A DNA stretch of 64,000 bases from Eremophila alpestris peregrina (GCA_009792885.1 WMCF01000023.1:10252013-10316012), one strand, 5' to 3'. Positions 48,691-61,065 are shown, numbered from the stretch's first letter. Program-made: numbers and translations. The notes: generated from the letters alone by a model not told the origin.

Positions 48691-51600
48691 ATTGGTTTCT
48701 GTGACAGTGTGTATCACAATACAATTTGCTGAGATTCCATCCAATCCCTAAATAAAGAGGATTTCCAGCAAGCCCTGGAGTATTTTCAGCCACTGAAAAT
48801 CAGGCCACATGGTGGGATGTGGTTAAGACCAGAACCAGAGTATCCAGGTTACCACAGGCTCTACCATAATTATGAGATTGCTTCCAGTAAGTCCTTTTTA
48901 ACACAAAGTTACTTTAGAAATACTAATAATGTTTTAATTTCTTTTCAGATATCAAAATTCAGAGAATTCACCAACCTTTTTGAGTTAGTGAGTAACATTC
49001 TTCCTCTGCTGCCCTTTATTCCTTTTCTTAAATAAGCATATAGATTAAGGAAACTCAAATAAGCCTGAGAGATTTTGTCACCATCTACAGTTTCAGTGAC
49101 CCAGCCCAAGGTGTTTAGGGTGAAAACAGACCAAGACCCTGGAACTCATTAGAAACCAGAAATTTCAAATTAAAGAACAAATATTGTGTTACGCTCTCAG
49201 CTAAGTGCACACATGGAGATTAGAGAGGACTAATAGAGCATGACTGACACCTCTGCAAACACAGGACTTCAAAGATAAATACACTGCCTGCCTAATGGCA
49301 AAAGGGGGACAGATGTGATGACAGAGGTAAAGCTTGTATTGAAAGCTTTTTTATTTTTTAAACTGGATACCCCTCTGTGATCAGTAAGCACTGGAAATGA
49401 ATGTTTCAGACTGTTGTAGTAAGGGAGGATTTAAAAGAACCTGACACCCATGTCTTCACTTGCTTTGAAAACTCTGAAGTTATTAAATAACTTGACTGCT
49501 GTCTATTACTCTCCCACAGTGGTATACAAATCAGAATATTCTGATGCAAGACATCAGTTCTTGCCCCAAATACCCAGTGCCTACAGTCATTAACGTGAAG
49601 GGAGTTTTGCCTTGACCAGATAATAAAGCCTTAAGACTGTGAGTATCTAAGAAAAATTCGTGCAGTCATTTCAGTGGGTAAAGTTCCTTAAAATCTCAGA
49701 AAATGGTATCAATTTCAAAATAACATGGGAAGCAGTATTTGTTTGCATTTGTGCAATTAAAGCAATTCATTCAACATGGAGACCACATGATTTGTTGGGT
49801 AGGCTGGGGAAGGATGAGTCTCCAGGAGGACTTGTCCCTGTGTTCCTTTGGACAGGAAGTTTTGGGAAGAGGCTTAGATGGAGAGATGAAAAGAGACTGT
49901 TGTGAGACCTTCCAGTTCCCTCATAATGAGACAACTGAGCCTGCCCTGTTTCTAGAATGTAGTTATACACCTGCAGCCTGAGGCTCATCCAAAGAGTCTG
50001 ATAACACTTTTACAACAAGGAACAATTGCAGAGCACTTCCAGATAGCCTGATAAAAACTTTTACTTCATATATTATACTTTTACTGGAGGAGGGTATAAA
50101 ATATGGAAGGATGTGGGAATGAGGCCAGGAGATAACATCAGCAAAGAACATAAGGTCCAGAAGAACTGTTGTTGTCCTGATCTATTTTATAACTCAGTCT
50201 GTCCCTCAGACATTTCCATCTCTATGACATTTCACGACTGTAAACACTGCAGCAATTGCAGCAAACACCATAAAGAAAGGCAGCATTAGCTACCTTTAAT
50301 CCAGTGTCAACCCCAGAGAAGTAGGCAGCAAGTAGCTAACTAGCTCTAGGAAGTTCTTAGCTGTTGGTTCACAGGGCAGTTTTTTCACTTCTAAGCTGTT
50401 TGAAATTTTACTGGCTTTTTATTTCCAGTGTGGCTGCTGCTCCACAGTCTGGAAGAACTTCTCTGCTTCACAATCTATGGAACATTTGGCTTAATATTTC
50501 CCTATTTCACAGAAGAAGTATGAACGCTAATCACCATAAAATATTTCACATTAAAACTGCCTTTAAGAAAGAATGTCTGAATAATTATAGTCATTTAGTT
50601 GCACAATTTATTTGATGCTGGGCTTCCAAAATTATTTCAAAGGTACTGCTTCTCCTTTCATATATTATTTCATTCCTGCTCCTGCAAAAACATATTCTTG
50701 AGAGTATTAGTTGCAGGATAATGTGGCAATCTTGGTTTTCTTTCTGCACAAGGTCTTCTGTTCCTTTTCATTCAAACTGTCCTTCCCCTTCTTCCCCTCC
50801 ACTGACCCATGGCATGAGTTGATCAGGTCAGCCACATAACTTTTCATCCAAATTACATAAATTCAGTAAAATAATAGTTCAGATACAAAAGTGTCTATAT
50901 AGAGTCAATCTTTTGAAATAAAACTCAAGCCATGCAACAAAATGTTATCCTGATCTGAGAAACTCCAGGATACATAATTTCTTTTGAAAGAGCTTGCATT
51001 ATGATTTATTTCCATTCCTCTGTAGCAAGGAGAAGCCTGTGTTTCCAATTTCTAGACACACAGCTGTGCAGAGGCAAGAAAATTACAAACAATGCTCTTT
51101 GAAATATTCTCACCCAGCCTTATTTTTCTGAATACTTTAGGGCGTGAGGAAAAATATTTGCAATGCTGCATTAAACATACCTGAATTCACAAAGAATAAA
51201 GATCAGTGGTTGATTAAGTACAAAGGGTGACAGAAGCAGAGTGAAACAACTTTTAATCTGCTTTTATGTTCAACTAGGGTTTATGTAGGTCAATGCAAAC
51301 CTTGCAAATTCCCCTCTGGCACATCGTTTGTAGAAATCTCTCTCTAAAATTTCATCAAAGAAAGGAAAAGTTGGGATGGTGTTCCTTTCTGTAACAAAGT
51401 CACTGCTTGCTAAAGATTATTTACACGTCTTGCTCATAACACTACTTCTGAAGAGAAAGTGTTTCATCTCTGAGATAGATAAAATGTTTCCTGATGGCCA
51501 GGGTCCAACACAACACAGGATGGAGCAGAGCTTCAACCATATCCTCCCATTCTTGTAACATTCAAATCTCCTCAGCGAGTTTTTCAGGAACAAGATAATG

Positions 51601-54340
51601 TTAGGGTCCAACAGGGACACCAACAATACTTTTTTACTAAATAATGCTTTTTTTGTTGTTTTTTTTTTCAGTGTGAGAAACAAAAACACATCCACTCCAT
51701 AACTCATTGTTCCAGTGAGCACATGGATATATTTTGGGTGCTTTGTTTTCCATTTCCAAAACTGTCAATATTGTCAGCGCTGGTCTGCAGATGTCCACAA
51801 ACACGCATGTTTCATTCCAGCACAATGGGATGAGACAGTGGACAAAAGGCTGCTTCATGCTGGGGAGAGTCCAGAAAGGCTGGGCAAATGGCTTCCAGAC
51901 CAAAATACTCTTGCTACCCTCTGCCTCAAAGATTCAGTCTTCAGCATATCCCCCATGGAAGCACAGCAGGGAAAAATGACTCAGACAGGGAGGGGACAGG
52001 GGAGTGAGAGCCACTTCTCCTCAAACAGCTCTGTGGTGCAGAAAAATGAAAGGCTGTGAATCCTGGTTTAAATCCTCCATTTTCTTATTTTACTGAAGGT
52101 GCATGTTTAAAAACCTAAAGGGAAAGGCAGATTTTTGGCTTGTACAAGTCATGACAACACAAGGCAGCAGCAGTTTTCATCCACAGTGCTTAAAGAGCAG
52201 AACTGTACCTTTCACAGCACACATGGGAAAGGGAAAAGTGCACCCTGAACTTTAATCTCTTAAATGTCTTAAAGATAAATCAGATTCTACCCCATCTTTC
52301 CCCACAAAGCAGTTAATAAGCTTATACTTTAACTCTGATTTGCAATCCAGCCCAAAAGGGGGGATAACTCTTCACAGAGCAGAAGAGAGTTGAGAAATTT
52401 CAGCATGCAATACCAAGGAAAGACAGGCACCAATGTTCAGCATTGAATCTGCCACAGGATTTCATTGCTTTTTTTCTTCTTATGAAAAATAGTGATCATT
52501 TCTATTTACTTCCAGCATGCCACTCTTCATGGGAATAGACCTGCATGTCATACTTACCATACAGAGGTACTATGGATTTATGCTGCAATGTAACAATTCA
52601 TTGCATTCTATTATTTTCCTAGCAATTCCATTATTCCTAGCACTTGCTATTTTGATCTCCACTAAGCATTGCACTGATACCATAGAACCTTCTGATTGCA
52701 CATCCACAACCTGAGCAAAAAGAGAAATAGATCAAAAAAGCCAAGGCTGCCTTTTCTTCAAGGCAAGCCAGTTGACATTATGACATATCATATACTGCTT
52801 CACCACCCAGCTACTGAATATCACGAGATACTCTGCAGATAGGAAGCAAAGGTTTTCTTTCCATGTTGTTCCTCTAAGTAATTCCTTAATTCTAAGTCAT
52901 CAGCAAACTTTCTCACATCATTTTCTGCCTCCATTTGGGAATTTTATGATAGATAACATTGAAGCACAGAGGCTGGGTATAAATTCCTTGGAAATACCAC
53001 TGCTGACTCCCCCTGCCATTAGTCCAAGGTTTATAAAAAATAATAGCAAATAAACTTCCCCAAACCCCTAAACATCACAAGAATAGGCCCCTCATGCTGA
53101 CTGCCTCTTTTTGCCCATCAGTAACTGGGTGATAATCATGTTCATTTAGGTATGACAAGAAAGAAGCTGTATAATTTTAAAAGGCAGACATTTTTAAAAA
53201 TTACTACCACAATCTCGTAAATATCTGGTGGATACTTAGCCTCTGCCAAAAATTCAGATGCTACTTATCTGCTTTGTGATGAGAGGGGCATTTATAAACT
53301 GCAGATAAGTTGAAAAAAAAAGCAATAAAATATTGATTTGCATGAGAAATCAAATGAAAACTGCATCAGGAATCAAGGGCAACATTCTCCTTTAATGAGA
53401 CCTTCATATTATTTCTTGTTGCATGTGAGATTTGTGTGATATACATGCACTGTATGTCTGTTACCACAAACCTTTCTGTTCTACTTCTAAAAAATATTTC
53501 CATTACTGGAAATGAGAAGCCAAAAAATTGCTGTGATACACTTCCTGCTGCAACCACCCTACCTTTTACTTCCTGTTTCCCTTGCTGTTTGTTATTATCT
53601 CATTTTCAATGCACCCTCTCTTCAGTTTAAAGTACCAAATTTGATTGTAATAACTTAGATGTCTTACCTCCTTCTTACACAAGGTATCATTCCTCTTCTG
53701 CCTTCTTTCTATGACTTTTCCACGTGGCTTTAAGTCTGAAATTATCCTCGTGTCCTGTACCAGTATTAACGCTTTTCTACACCATCAGACCAGTTCTCCC
53801 TCAACTTTATTCTTTACTTCTAAATATATTATGGGTCCCAACTCAGTTCTAACTCTTAAGTGTTTTGGAGGGAACATCATGCCTGTTTCTCTGAACACAT
53901 TTCCTTCTGTGTTTTTAAAGCAAATGTTTCAGGCATGATTTCCTCTGGCAAAGGCAGGTTTGCCCACCACCAAATTTTCCTTATTTTCCATGTGCCTTAG
54001 CATAGTTTAAGAATTACCATTGTCAGAGGGGTCAATGACACAGTTCCAAAGAGCTGGGGATGCACCTACCCAGAGGTTTTCCACCCTTCAGTTAAAGGAG
54101 TTTCCAGGCTGACATGAAATAACAATGTAAGTATTTGGAGAGAGAAAAATAAGTAGCACAAGTAACTAGGCTATGGTACTATCAGCTTGTGATTGGGAGA
54201 GGGTCAAAACAACCCTGAAACAGTCAAAGCTGTGATGGAAATCTCCACTCCAAGCATCAGCCTTGACAACAGCATGAGGCCCGTGAGAAGAAAACAGAAA
54301 TTAGTATCTTTCAGCCATTTGTCTATTTTTTTCTAAAGTT
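48691..54340. other. Intergenic sequence
   Basis: About 5.6 kb of AT-rich DNA. I find no coding exon, RNA gene or confidently recognisable transposon. The open frames are short and unrelated to known families. Confidence 0.6.
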
Positions 54341-54342
54341 AC

Positions 54343-54550
54343 AAAATCATAGAATAAAAACAACCCTTCCACATTCTTTCAGATCTAAATTGACCCTCCT
54401 CCAGTTTAAAATAAGTATCACTTGTGCTATGATTACCTGCACTTGTACAAAGTCCCTCTCCAGCTTTCCTGGAGGCCCTTTAGGTACTGGAAGGTGCTCT
54501 AAGATCTCTGTGGAGCCTTCTCTTCTCCAGGCTGAACAATCCCAGCCATT
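54343..54550 (-). mobile_element. CR1 LINE 3' fragment
   Basis: Reverse-oriented CR1 with AATCATAGAATAAAA at the 3' terminus, then AAAGTCCCTCTCCAGCTTTC, GAGGCCCTTTAGGTACTGGA and CCTTCTCTTCTCCAGGCTGA. The similarity stops near 54,550, where the GC-richer segment starts. Confidence 0.85.
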
Positions 54551-55240
54551 TTAGAGGAGACAGCCAGCTGGAAAACAGCTGCAGCTCCAGGAAAACCAAC
54601 TCACAGCTGCCCTGACCCTCACTGCACCCACCCTCTGCCCAGACGTGCTGTGCTGGCCACGAAGTATTTGTCCTGCTGAACACATGGCACAGGAGTTCCA
54701 TTCTCCAGTCCATGCCTAACCTACTTGGATACCATGGTGGGCTGTGCCACAGACCTTGCTCAGGTCCCAGTATATGGCTGTCACTGCTTTTCCTTTGTCC
54801 CCCGAGGCCGCTCCCCTCCTCCAGGCAAGGCTCATGTTGGTCCCACCACAGCTTGTCTTCGCAGGTGATGTCACCTCGTCCTTCTCCTGCCTCCAAGCCA
54901 CCTTCTGGCAGCTGTCTGAGAAGGGCAGGTTCTTCCTGGAAACTTGTGGGAAGGCTCCAGTACAGGTGCTGCCTCTGGCTCTTCCTACAAAGCAGGAACA
55001 GGTAAACAAGGAGGCCACAAAAGCAGAGAGAAGCTTTGTTCTTCATACAACACTTGACACGTTGTTGCCATTGTCTTGTTGAGGGGACCCCACAGGATGA
55101 GGAGGCTCCTGAGGGGAGGTGGGGAGACAGTCCCTGTGTCCAAGGGACAGCCTTCTTTGCAAGCAGCACAAGAGTGAGCCCCAGGAGAGGGGCCCTCAAC
55201 TCCCATCAGCCTTCCCCTTCTCCCACATCTGGGCACAAAT
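54551..55240. other. GC-richer segment with a 239-codon minus-strand open frame
   Basis: The minus strand is open from 55,199 to 54,480. Its last 25 or so codons translate the CR1 fragment (the GLFSLEKRRLHRDL segment has a close counterpart in the CR1 at 57,190-57,770). The remaining codons resemble no protein I recognise. The plus strand is also open over much of the interval, as expected from composition. It could be an unclassified repeat, an LTR-like remnant, or a lineage-specific exon; a chance frame is most likely. Confidence 0.35.
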
Positions 55241-56290
55241 TAGAAAATAATCCTAAGTCACTACAAAAATCTATTTCTGAAGTGAACTGTAGTGTTTCCA
55301 ATCTGCAGCAGTACCTCTGTGAGAGAAAGGGAAAGCTCCAAGTAGTGCCAGGCCTATTACTTTAACAGCTTTGTAACCACAGATGTCACCATAGACACTT
55401 TACATGCCCATTTTATTTTCACCTGCACAACCCAGAAGCTACAGTTTCAACCACCACTCTGCCCTCATTATAATTAACCCTCTGCCCTGTGGGAGTTTTG
55501 AGTTTCTTCCCTAGGCTGAGCAAATCCTTCAATAATTTATTTTTATCTCTGATTTGTATTCATCTTAGGAATTTGCATTAAGAAATTATTGCAATAGTTT
55601 CTTTAAAAAAACAAAAACCCACAAACCTTAACTTGTACCCCCTTATCTTGTAAATCAGAATAACAGAAATACAATGCAGAGTGATAGAAGTTTTTCCTTG
55701 ATTTGTACATGTCAGTACACCTCTTTAAATAGGAGTACAGGCTTACAGAATTGAGACATCATAAGAGGTTATAGCTAGAATTCACACTTATTCCAGAAAT
55801 CACTATTTTATAGGAAGTGCAGTGTGTTTGCTCTAACAGCTAGCATTTACCCATCCACTTAAAAGAGCTTGTATTTTCTGAGCCCTTTCAGTGCTGAATA
55901 AATGCTTAAAGCACACAGAGAATAACAGCAAAAAACCCACCAGGTTCCACACCTCGAAACCAGGTGGGAATGGGAATCCACAAATCAAACCCCAAGCTTA
56001 TACCAAATATTAACAAATGCGAAGGTCGAATATGATTTCCTAAACTGTTCAATCTGCACGGGTGTCAAGACTTTTGTCCTCTGAGGGGAAGGGAAAACCA
56101 GGTCTGAACACGGCTACGGCTTAAACGAGTGAAAAGAATTAGGAAAAAAAAAGGAGCAGTCCTGGGGAAGGATCCCTGGGGATACATTATCAAATTCCCA
56201 CACGGCAGCTTCCGAGCGGACACGGGGCAGTGCCTGGCACAGCACAAGGTGCGAGCTGTCACTCGAGGCACAGGAGCACCGAGCCCACAG
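55241..56290. other. Intergenic sequence upstream of the second CpG island
   Basis: AT-rich non-coding DNA leading into the island. No gene or transposon recognised. Confidence 0.6.
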
Positions 56291-56449
56291 CGCGGCGCGC
56301 TCCCGTGAGGGCCATGCCGGTACCACCCTCACGCGCTGCCCCGCCCCCCGCCGGTGACGCCAGCGGCGCGCGCGGGCCCCGCCCCTCGGGGCCGCCACGT
56401 TCCCCGCTCGGCGGCGGCGCGCGTCACGGCGGGGCGGGGCCCGCGCCGC

Positions 56450-56497
56450 CCAATCGGGACGCTCCGCGACGGCCGCCGCGGGTCGGCGCCGGCCAAT
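56450..56497 (+). promoter_or_regulatory. Paired CCAAT boxes, first with ERSE-like spacing
   Basis: CCAAT at 56,450-56,454 and at 56,493-56,497. The first is followed after exactly nine bases by CCGCG (56,464-56,468), one mismatch from the ER stress response element CCAAT-N9-CCACG. The second is followed at the same spacing by CCGGG, two mismatches away. Confidence 0.5.
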
Positions 56498-56522
56498 GGG
56501 CGCGCGCCGGGGGGCGGGCGCT

Positions 56523-56536
56523 GTGCCCATGGCAAC
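56523..56536 (+). promoter_or_regulatory. RFX X-box-like palindrome
   Basis: GTGCCCATGGCAAC differs at two positions from the palindromic RFX site GTTGCCATGGCAAC. The right half is perfect. It lies just upstream of the inferred start region. Confidence 0.5.
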
Positions 56537-56569
56537 GGGCGCGGAGCCGCCGCGGGGCTGTCGCACCGA

Positions 56570-56703
56570 GCCGCGCCGAGCCCAGCTGGACCCGCAGCGC
56601 CGCCGCAGCGCGCCCGCCGGAGCCCGCGCTTCGTGCCCGCCGTCAGCGCGCTCCTCACCCTCACAAAGCAGCGGCTCCTCTCCTGCCGCAGCGGGACCCG
56701 AAG
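56570..56703 (+). other. NUCB2: Candidate NUCB2 non-coding exon 1
   Basis: A plausible plus-strand donor CGAAG|GTAGCG has its last exonic base at 56,703, downstream of the CCAAT and X-box elements. The 5' limit is estimated and no transcript evidence is visible. If NUCB2 is correct, its start codon exon lies beyond base 64,000. Confidence 0.35.
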
Positions 56704-57189
56704 GTAGCGCCGCCCGTCCCAGTGCCCCCGGAGGCGGCGCGGGGCGGAGGCCTGGCGGCGGGGCAGCCGCTGTCAGGGTCGCGGGGGACGCGGGGGTCTC
56801 GGCGCGCTCCCGCCGGCCAGGCTGGGACGCGGCGGGGGCCGGTGGGATCGCGGGGCTGCCGGGAGTGCGGGGCGGGAGAGGCGCGCAGCTGAAGTTTTCC
56901 CGGAGCGCCCTGGAGCCCGCCGGGAAGACGGCTCCAGGTGTGGGGGTGTGTGTCCCTGTGCCCACCTCCGTTCGTCCCTCCATGGCCCCGGGCGGCCCGA
57001 GGCTGTGCGGAGGTGACGGGGAGCTGTAGAGCGCCAGCAGAAACGAAGGCAGAGCTGGCAGCGGCGGCAGCTGCAGCGGCAGAAATGTTGAGTGGCTCGT
57101 AATTGCACTACCGCAGGGAAAACTTGGGCAGGAGGCTCGACGGGTTTCACTAGAAAGGGCACAGCTCTTCAGCATTTTTGTCGTAAAGT

Positions 57190-57770
57190 CAAAGAACGGT
57201 TTGGCTTGGAAGGGACCTTAAAGATCATCTCGTTCCAGCCCCGTGCCATGGGCAAGGGACACTTTCCACTAGACCAGGCTGCTCAGAGCCCCATCCAACC
57301 TGGCTTGGAACATTGCCAGGTCATCCATAGCCTCTCTGGACAACCTGTGCCCCTGCCCCACCACCCTCACAGTAAAGAATATTTTTTCCTGAATATCTAA
57401 TCTAAGCCTACTCTCTTTCAGTTTGAAGCCATTCCCCCTCATCCTGTCACTACACGTCCTTTTAAATAGTCTCTCTCTCTTCATCTTTCCTGGAGGCTGC
57501 CTTCAGGTAGTGAAAAGCTGCAATTAGGTCACCCTGAAGCTCTCTCTTTTCCGAGCTGAACAATCCCAACTCTTTCAACCTTTCCTTGTAGGAGAGGTGC
57601 TTCATCCTCTGATCAACTTTGCCTCCTCTGGACTGACTCCAGCAGATCGCTGGTCTTCCTGTGCTGGGGTCCCCAGAGCTGACCACATCTTACCTTTGTT
57701 GTAGCTCTAGTACCCCTGGAGGAGCTCTGGAAAGTGCTCCAGTGCCAGGCTGGCCACTGCACTCACAGAT
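57190..57770 (-). mobile_element. CR1 LINE 3' fragment (about 580 bp)
   Basis: Reverse-oriented CR1 starting AGAACGGTTTGGCTTGGAAG. It continues with GGGACCTTAAAGATCATCTC, CCACCACCCTCACAGTAAAG, CATTCCCCCTCATCCTGTCA and TTCCTTGTAGGAGAGGTGCT. It is inserted about 110 bp downstream of the CpG island, inside the presumed first NUCB2 intron, and is 5'-truncated. Confidence 0.93.
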
Positions 57771-60276
57771 AATTCCAAAAGTGGAAAAGATTGAGGTATG
57801 GCTGTAGAGGGGTAATGTTTTTTGCTGAAGTAAACATAGCTAAGGCTTTCAAAAGAGTTAGCATTTGGCAGCACTGTTTAGTAAGCCTGTAGGAGAAAAA
57901 AGCCTTTGTTTGACTTAGGAGTATTTACTATGGAAAGATAACATCCAGTAGTTTCAACATGAGACCATCACAGTAACAACAGTGAAGTGCCTGTGCACCC
58001 ATGGTATCAAGTTCAGTTTGTTTCGGGGTTTTTTGTCATTTTGTTTTCTCTCAGTGTCAAGACAAGTCTGTAGCTGACTCGATACTGGTGCACCTCTGCT
58101 CTGAATTCTGAAGCGACTGTCCCTCTGGACCAAATAGAGCAGCACAGGGAAGATTCCTGTAAAGACTGGACAGGAGCCACTCAAAGACTTGGAAACCAGG
58201 TTTTGTTCTAAGCTTTATAAACCTCTGCTTAAAACTCACACCAAGTTTATGGGAGAAGCCCACTTTTCTGTGTGAGCATTTAAGATCCTGTTATGTTTCT
58301 TACTGTCATTTATTGCACAAGGATCTTGTACAGTCACAGTGCTACATCCACCATGGGCCACAGATGACTAACCTGGTTACATACAGTACCTCCTAACTGT
58401 CATCATCTATTTTTCTCTCTTACTTATTTCTGTAATCTCTAGGGTGGTAGCAGTATTTTGTTTCAGAATAAGGAAGATAATTATAGTTAAAAAATAACAG
58501 GTTTAAATAAATTGTGTTGATGTAGAGCAATGTGACTCTCATTCACTTCTAATCAAGACATTTAACATAAACAAAGAAAAGGGGGGGAATAAAAGTATAA
58601 ATTAATTTTGCTTGTTGGGTCTGCTTAAAGCTTACATTAGGAGTTGGATGCAGAGGCATCTGATATAAGCTTGTTACAACACTGGCTGAGATACTTTTAT
58701 TTGGTGTCTGAAATTATATTCAGAAAACCCCACTGGGCAAATAAAACTGAACAACAACAATAATTACTTTTTAATAATACTAAGGCAAAGTTTTGATGCC
58801 TTGGCTGTGCAGTACTGGTAGTGCTGCTGACGTAAGCTTTCTGTTCATATCAGCCAAATTAAAGATTTTCTGTCAAAAACTGCTCTCCTCACCCCTTCAT
58901 TATGTATACCTAACTGAAATTGCAGTCATGAAAGTGGAGAGCATTAGTTCTCTGAGGTAATAAAAAATGTAAAATATGTTGACTTAAATGTCAGAGGTGT
59001 GGAAATATTGATGCAATAGTTTTAGAGCTTTGCTGACTAAACAAAAGCCCTTTACATAAGAAAGATAAAATCATTTACTGTTCAGTCTGAAGCCGCTATC
59101 AGGGCTTCCTATGATTTGAACTCTGTGTGGAGGTATTTGATCTAGTGAGGTACTGTGCTCTCAGTATTGATTGCTCAGCAAGCAGGAGAGATTTCTCTGA
59201 AGTTCCTGTCAGATACGTAGCAGACACGAGCCTTATGGATGGGAGTGTACTTTTATGTAGATAAAGTCATGACCAGGTGCTAATGCCAAACTGAATGAAA
59301 TCAGAGTCAAAAGGCATGTTATTTTCAATAGTTTTTGCTCTTCCATGTATGTGTGATCTGACAGTTGGAAGAGCAAAAGGAACTGCATTTCATTAGAACC
59401 ATTTTAATCATATTCAGTTGTAAATATTATTCTTCATCAAAGGTAATTCAAGAGAAGTGTAGACTCTCTTCATGACTGCATTTCTGCTGCTCGTCTTTAT
59501 AAAATAGAATGAGGTGTTGATGAGTGTTTTTGTTTCTAAGCAAATAGAAATCAATGGGAATTAGCAAATTGTGAACATAAATCTCCTTAAGCAGCTGTAT
59601 TTAAGTGCCTCAATATTTTTCAATCTTGCTGCACATCGTGTGATCAAGGTTTATTCTGGATACTATCTTGTATTTTTGTTCAAAGGGGGAAAAAGATACC
59701 TTGGACTCCTGGGGCATTCAGGGCTTACTTCAGCATCATCACTTGTTGTTGACTAGAGCAAAATGCATATTGTTAGAATAATTGAAATACTTTTTGATTT
59801 GAGTTAGAGTTTGAGGTAATTCATTGTTCACATGTAGTAACTCATTTGAGGTTGCTTTTTACATCAGCGCTGCCAAAATTGCCATTCCCACTTACAAAAA
59901 ATGAATTTATGAGACTCCAAGTGTACTGTTATGTTCTGTGTAGGAACTGAAATTAGAGTGCAGGAAGGTATTGTTGTAGCAGTAACACTTTTTTAAATTT
60001 CCTTTTGTAGTTGATAAGATTTTTATCAAGTATACACTGAATTCAGTACAAGTTTTTGCTTGACTATTGGCTTCATAAATCTTTTTCTGAGGCAACCTTG
60101 TTGGAAAGAATTAATAAAACCAAGTTGCTTTGAGAAGCAAGGCTAATATTTCAACATTCTTCAGTTAGTAAGGTAGCTTTGTAGACAGTGCTGTCTAGTT
60201 TTTTGGAGCAAGGGTCAGGCAATTCCTTGGAGGAATACTATTTTATATGCATATTATAATGTACATATAATATGTT

Positions 60277-60320
60277 GGTAATATTATAAATATATAATAA
60301 GCAGGTAATATTATAAATAT
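60277..60320. repeat. Short direct repeat in AT-rich DNA
   Basis: GGTAATATTATAAATAT occurs at 60,277-60,293 and again at 60,304-60,320, separated by ten bases, inside an AT-rich block with TATGCAT motifs at both ends (60,246 and 60,324). Confidence 0.8.
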
Positions 60321-61062
60321 GTATATGCATTTGTGTGTGTGCACACAGGTTTTTAAATAATGAACCATTAGCATTGCATGAAGAAGATGAAAAGTTTTCA
60401 GACTTGACTTAGGACAGAGCTAAGCATGTGTAGCATCAGCCATACAATTTGCTTCTTTGCCATCTTTCTTTCTGGACATAGTTATGTTGTTTTGTGATAA
60501 TTATCTTATACTGTGTGTGGTTTGAACATGAAATTGCTCTTTCCCACTCGAGCATTCATAGTTTGTGTTACTGTTGGATGACTCATTTAATAAAACAGCT
60601 GAAGTGCATTTTTTAAAAGGAGGTTCTTTCAGCAAATGCTGTACTAGGCACAGTGGAGGCATGCTGTGTTTTCTGGGAAGCTGAGAAAAGCAGCTGTTCC
60701 ATCAGGCAGCTTTTAGTTGTAAAGAGAATTAAACAGCTCAAGTGCAGTGAAAATACAACAAATACAACTCCAAAGAATTTAAGTCAAGTAAACAGGATGG
60801 GGAAAAAAGGATTCTGCTGCCTTTATGTACTTAAATAATACTGTTTAATAAAGAACTATTTCCATGCAAGATTAAAATGCTTCTTGAAAAAATAAGGAAG
60901 GTCTCCTGGTGCAGAGAACTGAGTGGGATGTGCTCTAACAAAAGATCAGGACAGGGTGACCAATGTGAAACCTGTTGGATATTGGCCAGGAGAAAAAAAG
61001 CAACATCTGAATCATGAGGTTAGCATTGACAGAAAAGGACAATACTTGAAGGATAATGAAAC

Positions 61063-61065
<3 letters not shown>

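Larger units (their letters stand above)
56290..57075. promoter_or_regulatory. NUCB2: CpG island, presumed NUCB2 promoter
   Basis: Dense CpG and GC boxes (GGGGCGGGGC at 56,431-56,440, GGGGCGGGCG at 56,511-56,520), two forward CCAAT boxes (56,450 and 56,493) and an X-box-like GTGCCCATGGCAAC (56,523-56,536). The order of elements suggests transcription on the plus strand from about 56,560-56,600. Assignment to NUCB2 (nucleobindin-2, a Ca-binding secretory-pathway protein and nesfatin precursor) rests on the conserved head-to-head neighbourhood with PIK3C2A. No coding exon supports it here. Long open frames across the island are compositional. Confidence 0.65.

Noticed and set aside
48335..48793. 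Open frames through the N gap and GGAA repeat
   Set aside because: They exist only because N is translated as X and a four-base repeat lacks stops.
52517..52714. Small frame with a hydrophobic segment that looks like a transmembrane protein
   Set aside because: 65 codons in AT-rich intergenic DNA, with no family resemblance, no splice context and no CpG-island or other recognisable promoter nearby; hydrophobic codons are expected from T-rich DNA.
56114..57175. 353-codon minus frame and 220-codon plus frame across the second CpG island
   Set aside because: Compositional frames in CpG-island DNA with no family resemblance and no splice-consistent extension.
59571..59756. Candidate first coding exon of NUCB2 (hydrophobic N terminus)
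   Set aside because: The residues do not match the nucleobindin signal peptide or the start of nesfatin-1, and no plausible donor or continuing exon was found.
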